Assembly: GCA_022478985.1 (NCBI GenBank)
Contig: JAKSZP010018515.1
Span: 116,638 to 180,637, forward strand
Direction of reading: 5' to 3'
DNA length: 64,000 bases
DNA from: Massospora cicadina
Taxonomy: Eukaryota > Entomophthoromycota > Entomophthoromycetes > Entomophthorales > Entomophthoraceae
Every line of letters starts with the position of its first letter. Position 1 is the first letter of the stretch. Below are positions 11,386 to 23,877 of this stretch, piece after piece. The position numbers were made by a program, and so were the translations under genes. The notes below the pieces were generated by a model, which saw nothing but the letters and a program-made list of their open reading frames with translations, ran no database searches and was not told the DNA's origin.

Positions 11386-11964
11386 TGTTATAATTTCAGC
11401 GATTTAAACAGTTATGCCATAAGGGTCACACAGGGTTGGACCCACTAAGCAATGGATGTATGATGTTAGGATTATCAGTCCTTGAAACAAACCATAAATA
11501 AGTTAAAAAATATGAAGCAATCCGCTTCAATTACACTTCTTTATTAATTTAGTGTTAGCAGATTCCCTCTTCTCTGCTCTCTAATTTCATATTAACCACC
11601 TTCTTCATTTAGTCTTCTCATCTCACTTATATATCAGCAACTTTGGTCAATACAAATCTTTTTGCTTAGACTATTCTTTACCGCTGTATCATCATTAGTT
11701 CATTATAACTGTGAGGTTACAGCATGGATAATATTTTTATCTTCACTATCACCTTAGTTTGAGGCGATCTTTATATATTTGTCATGGCTTGACATCACCT
11801 TATCGCCTTATCTGGAGGCAATATAATAATTACCCTTCCTGACCCAATATCGCCTCATCTCAAGGCGCTCAAATATTTGTATACTGTAAATATGGTCAGC
11901 AGATTTTAGCCAATCCGCTATGGCTATTTAAGGCTTATCATCCAGTCATATCAGAATCTTGACA
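11386..11964 (-). repeat. G2 3' LTR
   Basis: A 579-bp LTR. On the plus strand it starts TGTTATAATTTC and ends CTTGACA; on the element strand it begins TGTCAAGATTCTGATATGAC and ends ATTATAACA. It is preceded on the element strand by a purine-rich AAAGGGTGTAA (11965-11975). It matches the split 5' LTR along its length, including GTTATGCCATAAGGGTCACA and ATATCGCCTCATCTCAAGGC (on the plus strand). Confidence 0.8.
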
Positions 11965-14835
11965 TTACACCCTTTGACTGGATAATAAGTCCCCTATTGC
12001 TTATATGCAAAAGGACTTCATGTGCACTTGGGTAATAATATGACTGCTTGTGTGGCCCTTGATAGTATAGGCGTCAACACCTGTTTTTTTCAATAATTTC
12101 AAATGGACCAATCCAGATACTGACCAATTTGTGCTTCTGACCAAACCCATAATGGCCATGAATTATAACCAGATCTCCATCTTTGAACTGAGATAACCCA
12201 CTATGCCATCCCAATTAGTGGCCTGATTCCTTATTTTTTTAACCAAACTGAAGGAGTATGCTTCAGTTTGCAACTTGATTAATGTGTCCGCTATGTTAGT
12301 CAAGTAACGTTAAAGATCCATTCCGCCAGTATCTTCTATGCAAGCATAAAGCAATGCCAGAAGAGCAAGGTGTCATCCATATAGTAATTAAGAAGGACTC
12401 TTACCCGTGGCAGAATGGTAGGTAATGGTACAAGTGAAAACAGCGGTGGAAACGAGGAAATTAAATCTGAAGGTCGATCTGCAATCAGTTTATAGAGTAT
12501 GCTCACTAATTCCCATTAACTCTCTCAAACATACCATTGAACTTGGGGTGATATGGGGTTGTCAGAACCCCACGGATGGCCATCAGCTTGTTGAGCTTTG
12601 GAAGAATTTGGGAAGTGAACTTGGTTCCATTATTGGTAAGGAGGAACTGAGGGCAACCATGTCGCTGGATAATATATTTAATTATGAACTTGGTCACTGT
12701 GATCACCCCCAAGTCCCATACCACCTGTGCCTCAACCCATCTGGTCAAGTGATCGATTGCCACCAAAATGTATTTAAACTGGTTAGCTCCTGTTAGCAGG
12801 GGGCCGGAGACATCAATGGAAACCATATTTCAAGCAGGATTCAGGTTCACTAACTGGTATGAGGTTTTCTGGCAGAACGGCATTTCCACTTGGCACTGGT
12901 TGCAACAGGAGATTGTTTCAGGCTCATCGAAGTTCATGCTTTCCAAGTAATACTGAGGCTGCAATAATTCCAATGTCTTGCGCACTCCGCATTGTCAGAC
13001 TGCCTTATGTGCGCTCATAAATGCCAGATTGTGCTGAGGATTGCAAAAAGTCACCATAGAATCTCCAGGCCTTTTTGTACAACTCCCATTATGTTAGAAG
13101 GTATTAGCTTTAATCTCATTTAATGCTTTTATGACTTGAGTTGGCTCATCATCATATTTTCCGCTGAGCATTTTATCATAAATCACATTGCTCATATTTG
13201 CTGTGACGGCAACCATTGGCAATCTCAACAAGCAATCAGCGTTCTGATGTCTTGCTTCAGGGTGGTGGAAAATCTTGAAGTTATAAGCCTGCTGTTTAAG
13301 GCCATCGAGCTAGGCACCCTTCAGGCTCCTTGAGGTTCTGCAACCAGCATAAAGAAGCATGATCTGTAATGACTTTAAACTTCACACCATGAAAATACAC
13401 CTTAAATTGCTTATATGCTTAGATCACCGCTAAGCACTCCCATTCAGTCACAGTATAATTACATTCATGGCAATTCAAGCTCTTCTTGAAATACGCCGCA
13501 GGGTGCTACTTCCCTTCATCATCATCTTAAGATAGAACAGTCCCAACAGCAGGAAGGGATGAATCCATCTGAACAATGAATTCTTATTAAAATTTGGATA
13601 ACGTAGCACCGGTGCACTGACCAAAGCTGTCCAAAGGGTGTCAATGGAGCACTGTAGGCGTTCATTCCATTTGAACACAGCAGCTTCTTTAGTAGCTCAA
13701 ATAACGGCCCACCAATACAGCTAAAGTTAGGGATGAAAAAGCTGTAGTATCCCACCATCCCAGAAGAATACTTGTATGTCCCACTTACTGGTCGCAAAGC
13801 TAATTTCCAAATAGCTTCTACCTTAGCTGGTTAAGTTTTAAGCCCCTTTGCGTCTACTATAAACCTTAGGTACTCCAGCTGGTCTTTTAAGAAGTCGCAT
13901 TTATGGTGCTTGATCTTAATGTTGCCTCATCAAGCAGGCGGAAGACATCCTTTAGATGAGTAAGATTCTTGGAGATGTACACAAAAAAACACTGATATCA
14001 TCAAGGTACTTGAGGATGCATGACAACTTCAAGTTGCTGAGATGGTATCCATGGCCCGTTGGAATGTAGCCAGGGGGTATTACAAAGCCCTTGTGGCATA
14101 TGGGTTGGTTGGAAAAGCCCCTGGGCGTGATAATGGCGCATTTCTCCTGTTCCGATGTGGGTAACTCAATTTGCCAATAACTTGATATCAAATCCATTTC
14201 AGAGAAGTAATGAGCTCCTCCCAACTAATTCAATGCATTGTCAATTTGTGGCAAGATGTATGAGTTCTTTTTTTGGTAATTTTGTTGAGCTTTTGGTAGT
14301 CTTTTACTATCTGGTTGGCGCCACCCTTCTTTTTGACAATCACAATGGGCAAAGCCCACGGACTCTTTGATAGTTCAAGCATCCCTTTTTTGGTATCTTT
14401 TTAATATCCTTGGTAACTACTTCATCAGTTTCCCTAGATTAGCGGATTGGCTGAGACCTGATGGGAGAATGATTCTTAGTTTCCAATCGATGGACCACCC
14501 CCAAGCGCACTCTAAATTGTGGTCAACAACAGCAAAAATCTCCATAAATTTTGAAATAAAGCTATTGCTTGGTCCTTTGTTATTTTGATAACCCCATTAA
14601 ATTCTCATGTGGTACCACCGCCAGTATGCCAGGCTGCGGCTTGACGGGTAGACCAAATTTTTCCAGTGACCTGAACTTGTGAACCTGAAGGACCTCCTCA
14701 ACTGAGGTCAAGTTTAAATACGCCTCTATTTGATGCCAGCGGATTTTCATTGGTTTATTTTGTAGATTCGCTAGAAAAACATTGATCTCTGTCATGGTAC
14801 TGCAAAGTAAGGTTAGAACAGCCTGCCAGTATGGC
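11965..14835 (-). pseudogene. G2 pol: protease end, RT, RNase H, integrase
   Basis: Element-strand order from right to left. Possible protease end and linker at 14580-14835. RT fingers and palm at 13952-14500 with FSEMDLISSYWQIE and an intact YLDD at 13997-14008. Connection and RNase H remnants at 13440-13800 (SGMVGYYSFFIPNFSCIGGP; FKWNERLQCSI). Integrase zinc remnant CNQCQVEMPF near 12900; core at 12506-12826 with SIDVSGPLLTGANQF (first Asp), LTNNGTKFTS (second Asp changed to Asn) and NGMFERVNG (Glu kept). So RT keeps its catalytic pair but integrase has lost one acid, besides many stops. The C-terminal tail down to 11965 is poorly preserved. Same family as G1, G7 and G8. Confidence 0.75.
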
Positions 14836-16046
14836 TGCCAAAGCACCCAAAAGGAAATCCCAAATGTCAGAGGCACTGCTGCTTGAATGACGTTTAGTTG
14901 TGCTGGAAGGGATTTCACTAGTGAGCGTCAATAGGTCATAAATGTGAAAATAAACCTGGTGAAAAACCAAGAAATCATAGCATCAGAGCCTGTAGTTTTA
15001 GGAGTTTGGGATAATTGAATTGGAATGGGTGGTTATATTATGTCATCATAAAAATAGAGGATTTTTGGGAAACAGGATTTTTATTGGATTTAAAAATGGA
15101 AACTCAACTTTTCATATTTGCAATGTATTACGACTGCTTCAATAGATGATTTTTGGGTAAAGCTAGAAAGACTCAAAATTATGGCCCAAGATTCGACCTA
15201 ACCTGGTGAACTTTGAGTGGAAAGGGGGAAAACCGAATTTACTTTGAACCTACTTTAAAAGTGTTGGCAGCAGGCTGAGTCGCTATTGGTTCAACCTCAG
15301 TTACCTGAATTTCAGTTTTCTCATGTTTACATGGTTACTGAAATGGCATCTCAACCAATGGATAAGGGAACCTCCCAAGATCACACCACATAGTGCTGGT
15401 CCCAAGAGGTCAGAAACGGGTTCAGGATACCCAACATGCCCACATCTGATTGCTTTGGCGTCTATTCAGCCAATCAAGGTGCATCAAATGACAATTTCAA
15501 ATTCTGAGGGGAGGGTCTTGGGCTAGCTGCAACTTTCGTCAATGACTCAGCATTAAAAACATTCTATATGGAAGATACATGCCCGGTGTGCTTTGTCCCC
15601 AATGTTTTTGAGGTGGGTTTTGAATTGACACAACATCTTCCAATTGCCTAATGCCACTGGTGAGTTTTGCTGAGAATTTGACACATGATTCTCCAAATAT
15701 TGAATGTGCAAGCCCATCAGGATTCATCACTGAGGGTTTAAGGTTTTCAGACCTTTATTTTAAGGGCTCATTGCATTAAATTCATAATAACTTTTTAACC
15801 CATGGGAGTGGTGGCTTGAAAATATTTAGGAGCATATCTCCTCAATTCTCCAAGCTATTTTGTGGAGGCAATTGCAAGGACAGGTGGTGGTAATTTCAAG
15901 GCAAGAGCCGTTACTCATCGCTCATCTACAACATGGGCGAGATTGCCCTCTGAGACAAGAGGTACTGCTGCCTTTTTTAGACCCTTTTTGTAGGGAATGG
16001 GAACACTGCCCGGTCTATGCAGAGGGGATGTTTTACTGGACTTACA
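14836..16046 (-). repeat. G3 3' LTR
   Basis: About 1.2 kb. It is similar throughout to 19921-21266, for example GAATGACGTTTAGTTGTGCT near 14887 and 19971, CAAGATTCGACCTAACCTGG near 15189 and 20279, and AGAGGTACTGCTGCC near 15958 and 21178. Plus-strand edges are TGCCAAAGCAC on the left and CTTACA on the right. Confidence 0.75.
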
Positions 16047-16239
16047 TTACCTTCCATTTTGCCAAAGGGGGGCACCACCACTGGGGAATTGAGTGAGGGA
16101 CACATTTTTGTGGGCCTTAGGCAACTTGATCGCCATTAAGGCAGCAATCTTTGGGGGCGATGGGGGGTCATCTGGGTGGGTGTCATGGAAAGCCTTGATC
16201 AGCTCCAGACAGTAGGCACAATCTTAAGCATGGACCCAA

Positions 16240-17650
16240 CTGTTCCCATAGGATGGGTAACTTTTCCATGCTATGAGATATTGGACAGATAGCTGAGATT
16301 TGCAGGAAGCCAAAATGCCCTCCATTTCAGCCTCCTCTTCATCCTCGATTACAATAGGCTCTAGGTCTAAGGGGATTGCCCCCTTTAGTGGGGATAGCTC
16401 AGACATGAGGAAGTCAGGGTGTTGCTTCCAAAAGGGTTGCAATTTTACATGGAAAGTGCCATTACCAAAACTTTCTTCCACCAAGTAGGGACCCAAGCAT
16501 TTACTTTCAAACCTATGCGAGGGGACTTGCATCTGCAAATGGCATGTGCCAAGCATAAAATATGAACTAACCTTAATGTCATGAGCTGGGAGCCGCTTCC
16601 AATCTATAAACCTCTTGTAGTTGCTTATAGCCTCAGTTAGATGCTCCCATACCAAGGACTGCGTGGTCTAAATATGCTGGGCATGATCAGCAGCAGCTGG
16701 TACTTGGGGCGAAGGCACAGTCCAACTGTAAATGAAGGGTTGTACTCCAAGGTTGCTTCATATGGGGAAAATCTAGTGGAGGCATGAGTACCATTATTAT
16801 ACATGATCTGAGAAAGGGGAAGGTCATCAGCCAGTTATCCCGAGTGGCCACAGCATAGCACCGCAAGTAGTGTTAGAGGTTCTGATTAACCCGTTCAGTT
16901 TGTTTATCTGAATGGGGGTGTTATGCAATGGAGTGACAGGGCCTAATCTTCAAGGTTGCCAAGAGCTCATTCCAGAATTGCATCATGAGCTGGGGCCCAC
17001 ATTTGCTAACAATCTCCTATGGGAGGCCAAACATAGAAAACACATGAATCACAAAAAGGCTGACAGTTTCCTAAGAAGTAATAGCTGAGGAACAAGGGAT
17101 GGATGGATAAAATTTTGCAAAGCAGTCAACAGCCACCATCACCACTGTAAACCCATTGGAACTGGGAAGTTCAACGATAAATCCATGGACACCAATGTCC
17201 ATGGACCCTCAGCCTGCAGTAGGGGATGAAGGAGACCATTCCTCCCAGACCAGTCCAACTTGGCTTGCACGCAAGTTACACAGTCTAAAATCCAATCTGG
17301 AACAACCTTTGACAAGCCCGCTCAATTATAGGTATGCTTAATCAAGTTGGTAAACTTTTTTACTGGATGTCTGACTGCGGGAAGATTGTGATGAGCCTGA
17401 TCACTTTGGCTTAAAGGAGAGGAGGAACCTAAACCCTTGACCAAAATTGAATGAGACCCTCAGTCAAAGAATACAATGAATATTTTGAAGTGAGAAGGGA
17501 CAAACGTGCTCAGAAGATCCACAGTTTCTTCACAAGCTGTTTGCGCTGTCAAAGCCCAAGAAAGTAGGGGCGCGTCCAAGGTTAGGTCTAATGCTGAAAA
17601 AAAAGGAGGTACAATGGACAAGATTTGGGTGAGGAGAATATCTGTGACTA
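16240..17650 (-). pseudogene. G3 integrase and C-terminal chromodomain
   Basis: The integrase core reads in broken frames from about 17180 down to 16860: FIVELPSSNGFTVVMVAVD, IHVFSMFGLP, SKCGPQLMMQFWNELL, then HPHSDKQTERVNQNL. The second catalytic Asp of the usual SDRGPQ is Lys here; Glu of TERVNQ remains. The open stretch 16224-16655 holds the post-core barrel (FESKCLGPYLVEESFGNGTF) and, at its end, VEGIL-like ASCKSQLSVQYLIAWKSYPS...NSW, a chromodomain with its aromatic cage region, ending at a stop near 16229. Chromodomains of this class target integration to marked chromatin, which is known for chromoviruses and inferred here. Confidence 0.75.
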
Positions 17651-18990
17651 GATCCGCTTCATCTGAGTCTACAGGAGAATGCTTCTGATTGTGACATAAA
17701 ATTGGGAAGAATATTCAATGCTCCTTTTACAAAATCATATTTGAAGTTAAAGCTGAACAAATCCTGGTAGGTTTGGGCCTGCCAGTGTGCCAACTTTTGT
17801 GGCTTGCGGAAATAAGGAAGGGCATATTGGTCCGTGCACACTGTTAACTCATTCTGAGCGCCTTGTAAGAGATACCGCCAATGGGTCAAGGACCATGCTA
17901 CAGCTGCCAGCTCCTTATTGTAGATGGCCCAGGACTGTTCAGTGGGAGAAAACTTGTGGGAAAAGTAGGCAACCGGATGTTCTAACTCATTGTGCTCCTA
18001 AAGCAAGACAGACCAGCCACAGCGGATGACGTATCACATGCTACTACATAGGGTTTGGAGGGGTACACATGTTTTAGGATGGGTAGCGACAAAAAACCTT
18101 TGATCAACTTGAATGCTTAATGGCACTTAGGCGTTCAACAAAAGGGAACGTTATCACCCATAAGCGGATGAATTGGGGCAGCTAACTGGGATAGGGCGGA
18201 AGAACATCTTTAAGAATATGATAGTGCCCAAGAAGCTTCTTAATTGCTTTTGGGTCGTTGGAGTTGGCCATTTGTGGATGGCATCTAGCTTGTTGAAAGG
18301 GGATGGCATACCCATCCTTTAAGACGAGATTGCCCAAGAAGGTGACTTCCTCCCAATAAAAACTCACATTTTGAATGCATGACAAACAGGCCCGCCTTAT
18401 TTAAGGCAGCCACTACTGCTTCTAAGTCCTTTGCATGTTGTTCAGGAGTAGGGGAGTGTACCAAGATATCATCAATATATTTGACCACGCAGGTAAACCG
18501 GAGATCACCCTTCACACTATCCACTATCTTTTGTAATGTAGCTGGCACATTTACATAGACCAGAAAGCATTAATTATAAATTGGAAAATGAACCATTTTG
18601 TTCATTTTATAGTAAGCCATTTTTGATCTTCCATTACCTGAATCTGATCAAAGGCATTGGCATTATCAAGTTTTGAGAACACATGCAACTTGGCATTTGC
18701 TTGGCCAATTATCTGTTCCAAAGGGAGTGGATATGGATCATGAACCGTAATTTTGTTAAGATGTGATAATCCATGCATGGACAAAGGGAACCATCAGCCT
18801 CTTGGCAAAGACTATGGGGAGGCAACAGGGGATGTCTCTTTGAACAACCAACCCTTCTGAAGGATGTCATCTAACCATTCATTGAGGGCAGCTTCCTCCT
18901 CCAATGTATGTAGGTACAGTGGGCAGTTTATGTTCACTACTTGCTCCATTGTCTGAAGGCCCAAATCAAATTTTGTATGTGGGGGAGACG
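17651..18990 (-). pseudogene. G3 reverse transcriptase and RNase H
   Basis: RT: HDPYPLPLEQIIGQ then FSKLDNANAFDQIQV at 18602-18784; PATLQKIVDSVKGDLRF and an intact YIDD at 18468-18479; FVMHSKCEFLLG near 18380. RNase H at 17659-17889 shows HWRYLLQGAQNELTVCTDQ and ALPYFRKPQKLAHWQAQTYQ, a good match to the tether and RNase H of chromoviruses; the usual TDHKNL is TDQYAL here. Several frameshifts, for example near 18300 and 18590. The catalytic Asp pair of RT is preserved although the frame is lost. Confidence 0.75.
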
Positions 18991-19168
18991 GTCAAACTTC
19001 ATTGAATAAAAAACATGATATTTCATCAACGCTTCTGGTAAATCTGATGGGAGGCCTGCAGGAGAAACAAAGGAGGTAACCAATACACAATCTTGAATGT
19101 GAGTAAGGGTATCCAGTAAGGGAAACTCACCCTCCGTCTATCCATCAGATAATGACAGCATATTGGAC

Positions 19169-19910
19169 TCAAGGTGAATCCTTACATGCTGCCAATGCCA
19201 CTGAGCCCACACCCAAAATTACCAGAAACATGAGGTTAGGCATCGCTGAGAAGCAATTGAAAAAACTAAACTGGTGAACTGAGAAAAGTACTGGGCTCCA
19301 TACTTTGTATGATAGCTGGGAGTCTGACGACGTTACCATAACTGAAGGACCCAAGTCCAGTTCAAGGTCAAGCTTGTGGGCCAACTCTAAGCTCATAAAG
19401 TTACCCACTGCTCCAGTGTCAATCAAGGCTTAAAGGATGCCTGGTGAGCTCCAATACTTTTTCATTGGCATATTAAGTAGGCGGAATTCTGTTATTGGCA
19501 GATACAGTCAAGTCTGTGGATAAGGAAGAGATTATGACTAAATCAGTGGAAATAACAAGGTTTAAAACAAAGGTAGGTGATTTATAAGCTGGTCTGCCAG
19601 AATAAATTAACATGGGCGCAGGGGCAGCGTCAGCCTTTAGGATCAATATAGGAACTGATTCAGAGCTGGGATTTGAAACCAAGGCCACATCGGTGGCTTC
19701 AAGCATGAAAATCCCATCTTGGAGGGTGGACTGAGTAAATGTTGGATATACTGAGGCAGTGCGGCCATAGTAAAACTCCTTCACAACCTTATTCATCTGA
19801 TAAAAGATGACCAATGCTGTGCCCATCTTGATGAGAAGGGCGAAAATGGTTGAAAGTAATGGACAGTTGATAAGGTCATGGTAGTAGAAAATTAAATTTA
19901 GACTGTCCTG
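19169..19910 (-). pseudogene. G3 protease and shortened gag remnant
   Basis: The retropepsin active site is seen as MIDTGAVGNFMSLELAHKL (DTG near 19417-19425), with the flap region SDSQLSYKVWS and the C-terminal VILGVGSVALA following, at 19169-19426. Upstream, 19473-19931 is open in one frame (YYHDLINCPLLSTIF; MLEATDVALVSNPSSES) but I see no capsid major-homology region and no CCHC knuckle. About 0.5 kb is available where a chromovirus gag normally needs over 0.9 kb, so gag is probably deleted. Confidence 0.65.
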
Positions 19911-19917
19911 ACAGTCT
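19900..19917. repeat. Perfect 18-bp palindrome-like inverted repeat beside G3 5' LTR
   Basis: AGACTGTCCTGACAGTCT has 8-base arms with a 2-base centre. It lies 3 bases inside the 5' LTR edge, where a primer-binding site is expected. No TGG-starting PBS is seen at this junction. Confidence 0.5.
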
Positions 19918-19920
19918 AGA

Positions 19921-21266
19921 TGCTTAAGCACTCAAAAGGCAATCCCAAATGCCATAGGCACTGCTTCTTGAATGACGTTTAGTTGTGCTGGAAGGGATTT
20001 CGCCATTGAGAGCAATGGGTCATAAATGTGAAAAAAAACCTGGCGATGAACCAGGAAACCATGGCTCCAGAGCTTGTAGGTTTAGGAGTTTGGGAAAATT
20101 GGATTGGAATGGGTGGTTATATTATGTCATTGTAAATATAAAGGATTTTTGGGAAACAGGATTTTTATTGGATTTAAAAAATGGAAAATCAACAGTCAAT
20201 TTTCTCATTATGTTATGACTGCTTAAATATACAATTGATTTGGGTAATAGCTTAGAAAGTATCAGGATTAGGGCCCTCAAGATTCGACCTAACCTGGTGA
20301 ACTTTGAGTGGAAAGGGGGAAAACCGAATTTACTTTGAACCTACTTCAAAAGTGTTAGCGATGGGCTGAGTTGCTGTCAGCTTTATTTCAGATGCCCAAA
20401 TTGCAGTTTTACTGCATTTTCAATGGTTAGTGTGATGGCATTTCACCTAATGGGCAACAGGAACCTCCCAAGGCCACCCAACGTAGGAGCGGTCCCAGAG
20501 GTCAGAAATGGGTTCAGGATAACCAACCTGCCCGCACCTGGTTGCTATGGCATCCATTCAGCCAACAAGATGCATCAAATGACAAATTTCATTTTTTGAG
20601 GGGAGGATATTGGGCTAGAGGCAACTTTTGCTGATGACCTGGCATTAAGGACATTTTTTATAGAAGATACATGCCCGTTGTGCTTTGTTCCCACAGTTTT
20701 TTAGATGGGTTTCTAATTGGCACCAACATTTCCCAATGGCCAATACCTCAGAAAGGTAACCAAGGATTCAACAATGGACACATTCTTCCTGAATGTACAC
20801 ACCTGGCAGGCTTTACCCCCGAGGTTTTGGAGGCAAGTTTTGAGCCAAAACAACTTTTCAATGGCCCAATGCCGTTTGCATGTTTTGTCAAGACTTTTGA
20901 CACTTGTTTTCCATTTATTAAATGTGCAATCCATTCAGGCTTTGTTACCAAGGGTTTAGGGGTTTCAGGCCATAATTTTGAAGTATTGTTGCCATCAACT
21001 TCATAATAACCTTTAAACACATGGGAGTAACGGCTTGCAAAGATTTCAGCGCATATTTCCTCAATTAACCAAACTAATTAGGTGGAGGAAATTGCAAAGA
21101 CAGGTGCTAGGTTTTTTAGTGGGAGAGAGGTTACCCATTGCTTATCTACCATATGGGAAAGATCTCCCTGTAAGATAAGAGGTACTGCTGCCCTTTTTGG
21201 ACCCTTTTTTGCAAGGAACAGGAACACCGCCAAGTATAAGCAGAGATTAGCTCTCCCAGACTTACA
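19921..21266 (-). repeat. G3 5' LTR with an internal duplication
   Basis: About 1.35 kb, roughly 135 bp longer than its partner. The difference is explained by a local tandem duplication: the block starting at GATACATGCCCGTTGTGCTT (20666) recurs, diverged, at TGTACACACCTGGCAGGCTT (20794), with the GGCTTT/ACCCCC, TTTTTTAGATGGGTTTCTAA-like and CCCAATGGCC parts repeated about 128 bp apart. The 3' LTR has one such unit. Confidence 0.65.
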
Positions 21267-23850
21267 ATTACCCCATGTACTGGAAGTATAATGCCTGGGG
21301 CCACATGAGACTCAAGTAACAATTGCTAATAAGGCTAACGACCTCCCTATAGAGCTCAGATGGCACTTCCACCCCTAACTCTTTGTTTACTATGACTTGG
21401 TATCCAGAGGGGATGGATATAGATCCAGCAGCTCTGAGAGGCAGCTCTTGATACTCATATATTTTCTGGGGAAGGGTCTGGTCTTGCTCTTTAATCTATG
21501 GTATCAAACTGAAATCACCCCATCACTGTATGCAAGGTAGATATATAACATGTGCACTGGATCCTTCAGCACTCAGATAAAGAAAATTAAATTGGGATCC
21601 GCTGACCCAGAATTTTGAAGGTCTTCGCTTTCATTTAAATGATAGCCCCAAAGTGTCGCATGAAAGCAGTTTCAATTAACAGGTTATCATTATTGTTTGT
21701 AGCACTATCATTGGGGCTACAATGACAATCAACATAAAATTGCAAAGCTAACATGCTTTATGCTCCCTCAGAGACTGTTCTTTCCGCTCCAGTGGTCCCA
21801 TACACCATTTGATGTTCTACATCAAGCTTTAACGCCAATTTTGCCACCAACTAAGTGGAAACTATGTTGACTGGGGAGCTCACATCTATTATAGTGCAAA
21901 CTCAATTTTTGCTACGAAAAATGTCACAGTATGTACACTAATAATAAGAATATTGACTGATTAAGACGTAGACATTTAAGAGATCCCTTTTACAAGTAAG
22001 CTCATAATCCCCTCACCAAATTTGGGGTAATTGTTGACAAAAGTGTCTACTGGGAGGAAATTTACACCTTTCAGGGAAGGTGCATCTGAGGCTGGGTTTC
22101 AGCTCTTTTTAAAAAAGCTTATTAAAACATTTGGCAGATTTACAGCTTCAATTGCTCCTGAGGTTTTTCTTCCACCACAGCCTTAGCTTGCACCCATTCC
22201 AGTACGTTTGCCCCTCCAACTGGTTGCTGTATAAAAGCCCATTGTCATACTGAGGGACTTCCGCTGGATATACTACAATAGGTTCAGGCGGGACGTTTAG
22301 GGTTGTGATAGAAGAGGTAGAGAGACCCATCTCTACTCCTCTCCATCTTTTCCCTGGTAGTATTGATCCTGCTGTATGTAGTAAACCTGATGTTTGGGGA
22401 AACTTTGGGCAAGGTGAACAGGGTGAATGAATCCAGAACTTACACCCCGTAGGAACCATGTCCTTTGCTCTCATAAGTTGACCCAGGCCAATAATTTGAT
22501 TGTGGGTGATTTGCGCAACCTTGGCCAGGTCAATAAGTTAACTGCTGATGGTAGGCATAATCTGACCCAGGTTAGTATCTAGACTGCTGACAATTATCAT
22601 AAGCAGGTCCAGGGTGGATGTTGAACTTCTGAGGGTAACTCGGCTGAGGGTGAGGCAAATAATTATAAAAAGTCCAGGGGTTACTAGGCGGAATATGAAC
22701 AGGATAGAAGAATTCCCCCATAATAGATGGTCCAGTGATGGCGGCAGTATGTTTCCACGTGGTATTGGGCAGAGGAAAGGTAGCAGATAGATGGAGAAAA
22801 AACTGGATAATTCTGAGCAGGGGTACGTCATCCTCCAGAATCTGGAGTCATGATGTAAAGCTCGCATTATGGCTTCACCACTGAGGTCATTGCAATGCAC
22901 ACGTTAGATTCAGATAAAAACCATGCTCCGTTAAACACATGGGCTTCCACCATAAATTGGTCAGCAAGCGCAGTGAGGGTCTCATTAAGCTAGAACCTGA
23001 TGGTCAAGAGCTCAGCCTTCCACTGCAACATCTTTGCGGTACCACAAAACAATCTACGCACATAATTCTTCACTTCTTGGTAGGTAACAGAACTGCTTGG
23101 AAGGTAGCAGGTGACTTGGTCAGCACTCAAACATTTAGGCGGTTATTAACAGTTTAACTTTATGCTGATCTGAAGCTCCTTCTGCTGCAAACTCAAATTG
23201 TTTAAAAAGCCATGGTTATTCCCATCACAATCAAATGGAGGCAGCTAATACAAACCTCCTCCTCCTTCTCGTAGATGCAAACCTTTGGAGCATACTGAGG
23301 GATGGGTTGAGACCCATAAGTGGTATCTCGATAAAGAGCTGGCTCAGCAGCGGATGAGCTATACATGGCTCCAGGGGTGGTGTGAACCTCTTCAGTGGGC
23401 AGTACAACAATTACTTGCTGAGATTAGCTCTCCAATACATAATCTTGAGAGCTTCCATCCTGGGTGTAGTAGCTCATGCCAATGTAATATTCTTCATAAT
23501 ACAATTCTCCCCAAGAAGCCCATTTTTGCTCATCCACTTACTAATGAGAGGACTGAGGGGTATCAACCAAGATCTGCTCTGCACAATGAAGTCATTCAGT
23601 AGTGTAATCCAAGCAATTAGTGAATAGAATGTTTTATTTCAAAAATCCACATTTGACTAAACGTGCTGTCAATCTGGTTCATTACCTTTTCTGCTTCTAT
23701 AGGAGCTCATCCTTCTTCTGGAGCACCACGTCTAAATCCTGTTTGAGTTCCGCATATTTGGCTGGTGCAGTATGACATTAAGATTCCTCATCAAAGCAGG
23801 CCTGATGCAACATGGCTGATGACTGGATAATTTTTATTTTTTGTGGTTGA
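21267..23850 (-). pseudogene. G2 gag and protease (right part of the G2 coding region)
   Basis: The protease on the minus strand near 21700-21900 reads TIIDVSSPVNIVSTQLVAKL then YGTTGAERTVSE. The DTG/DSG triad is changed to Asp-Val-Ser, so it is dead. The frame then decays toward 21270, where G3 interrupts. gag lies upstream: open stretches at 22538-22900 and 22148-22474 (DLAKVAQITHNQIIGLGQLM, PPEPIVVYPAEVPQYDNGLL) and around 23250-23500 (YIGMSYYTQDGSSQDY). A Cys-rich spot near 22390-22430 (CKFWIHSPCSPCPK) may be a decayed knuckle. The protease matches the G8 protease (49170-49300), which places G2 and G8 in one family. Confidence 0.6.
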
Positions 23851-23860
23851 TTAATGAGCT

Positions 23861-23877
23861 CCCTGTAGTGAGCAACG
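23861..23877 (-). other. G2 primer-binding site
   Basis: The plus strand reads CCCTGTAGTGAGCAACG directly next to the 5' LTR. It equals the complement of the G5 PBS (41904-41920) at 15 of 17 positions. Its place between LTR and gag fits a tRNA-primed Ty3/Gypsy element. Confidence 0.6.

Larger units (their letters stand above)
14836..21266 (-). mobile_element. Ty3/Gypsy chromovirus G3 inserted in G2
   Basis: About 6.4 kb with long LTRs at 14836-16046 and 19921-21266 and an internal region of only 3.9 kb. It lies between the RT part of G2 (left) and the protease of G2 (right), so it is younger than G2. Internal order on the minus strand: gag remnant, protease (DTG), RT (YIDD), RNase H, integrase, chromodomain. 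The gag is much shorter than usual, suggesting an internal deletion. I could not define a clean target duplication, and the LTR edges are uncertain by up to about 50 bases because weak similarity extends beyond them on the left. Confidence 0.75.

Noticed and set aside
14836..21266. A clean 5-bp target duplication for G3
   Set aside because: ATGGC on the left and ATTAC or TGTAC on the right do not match; the LTR edges are too decayed to decide.
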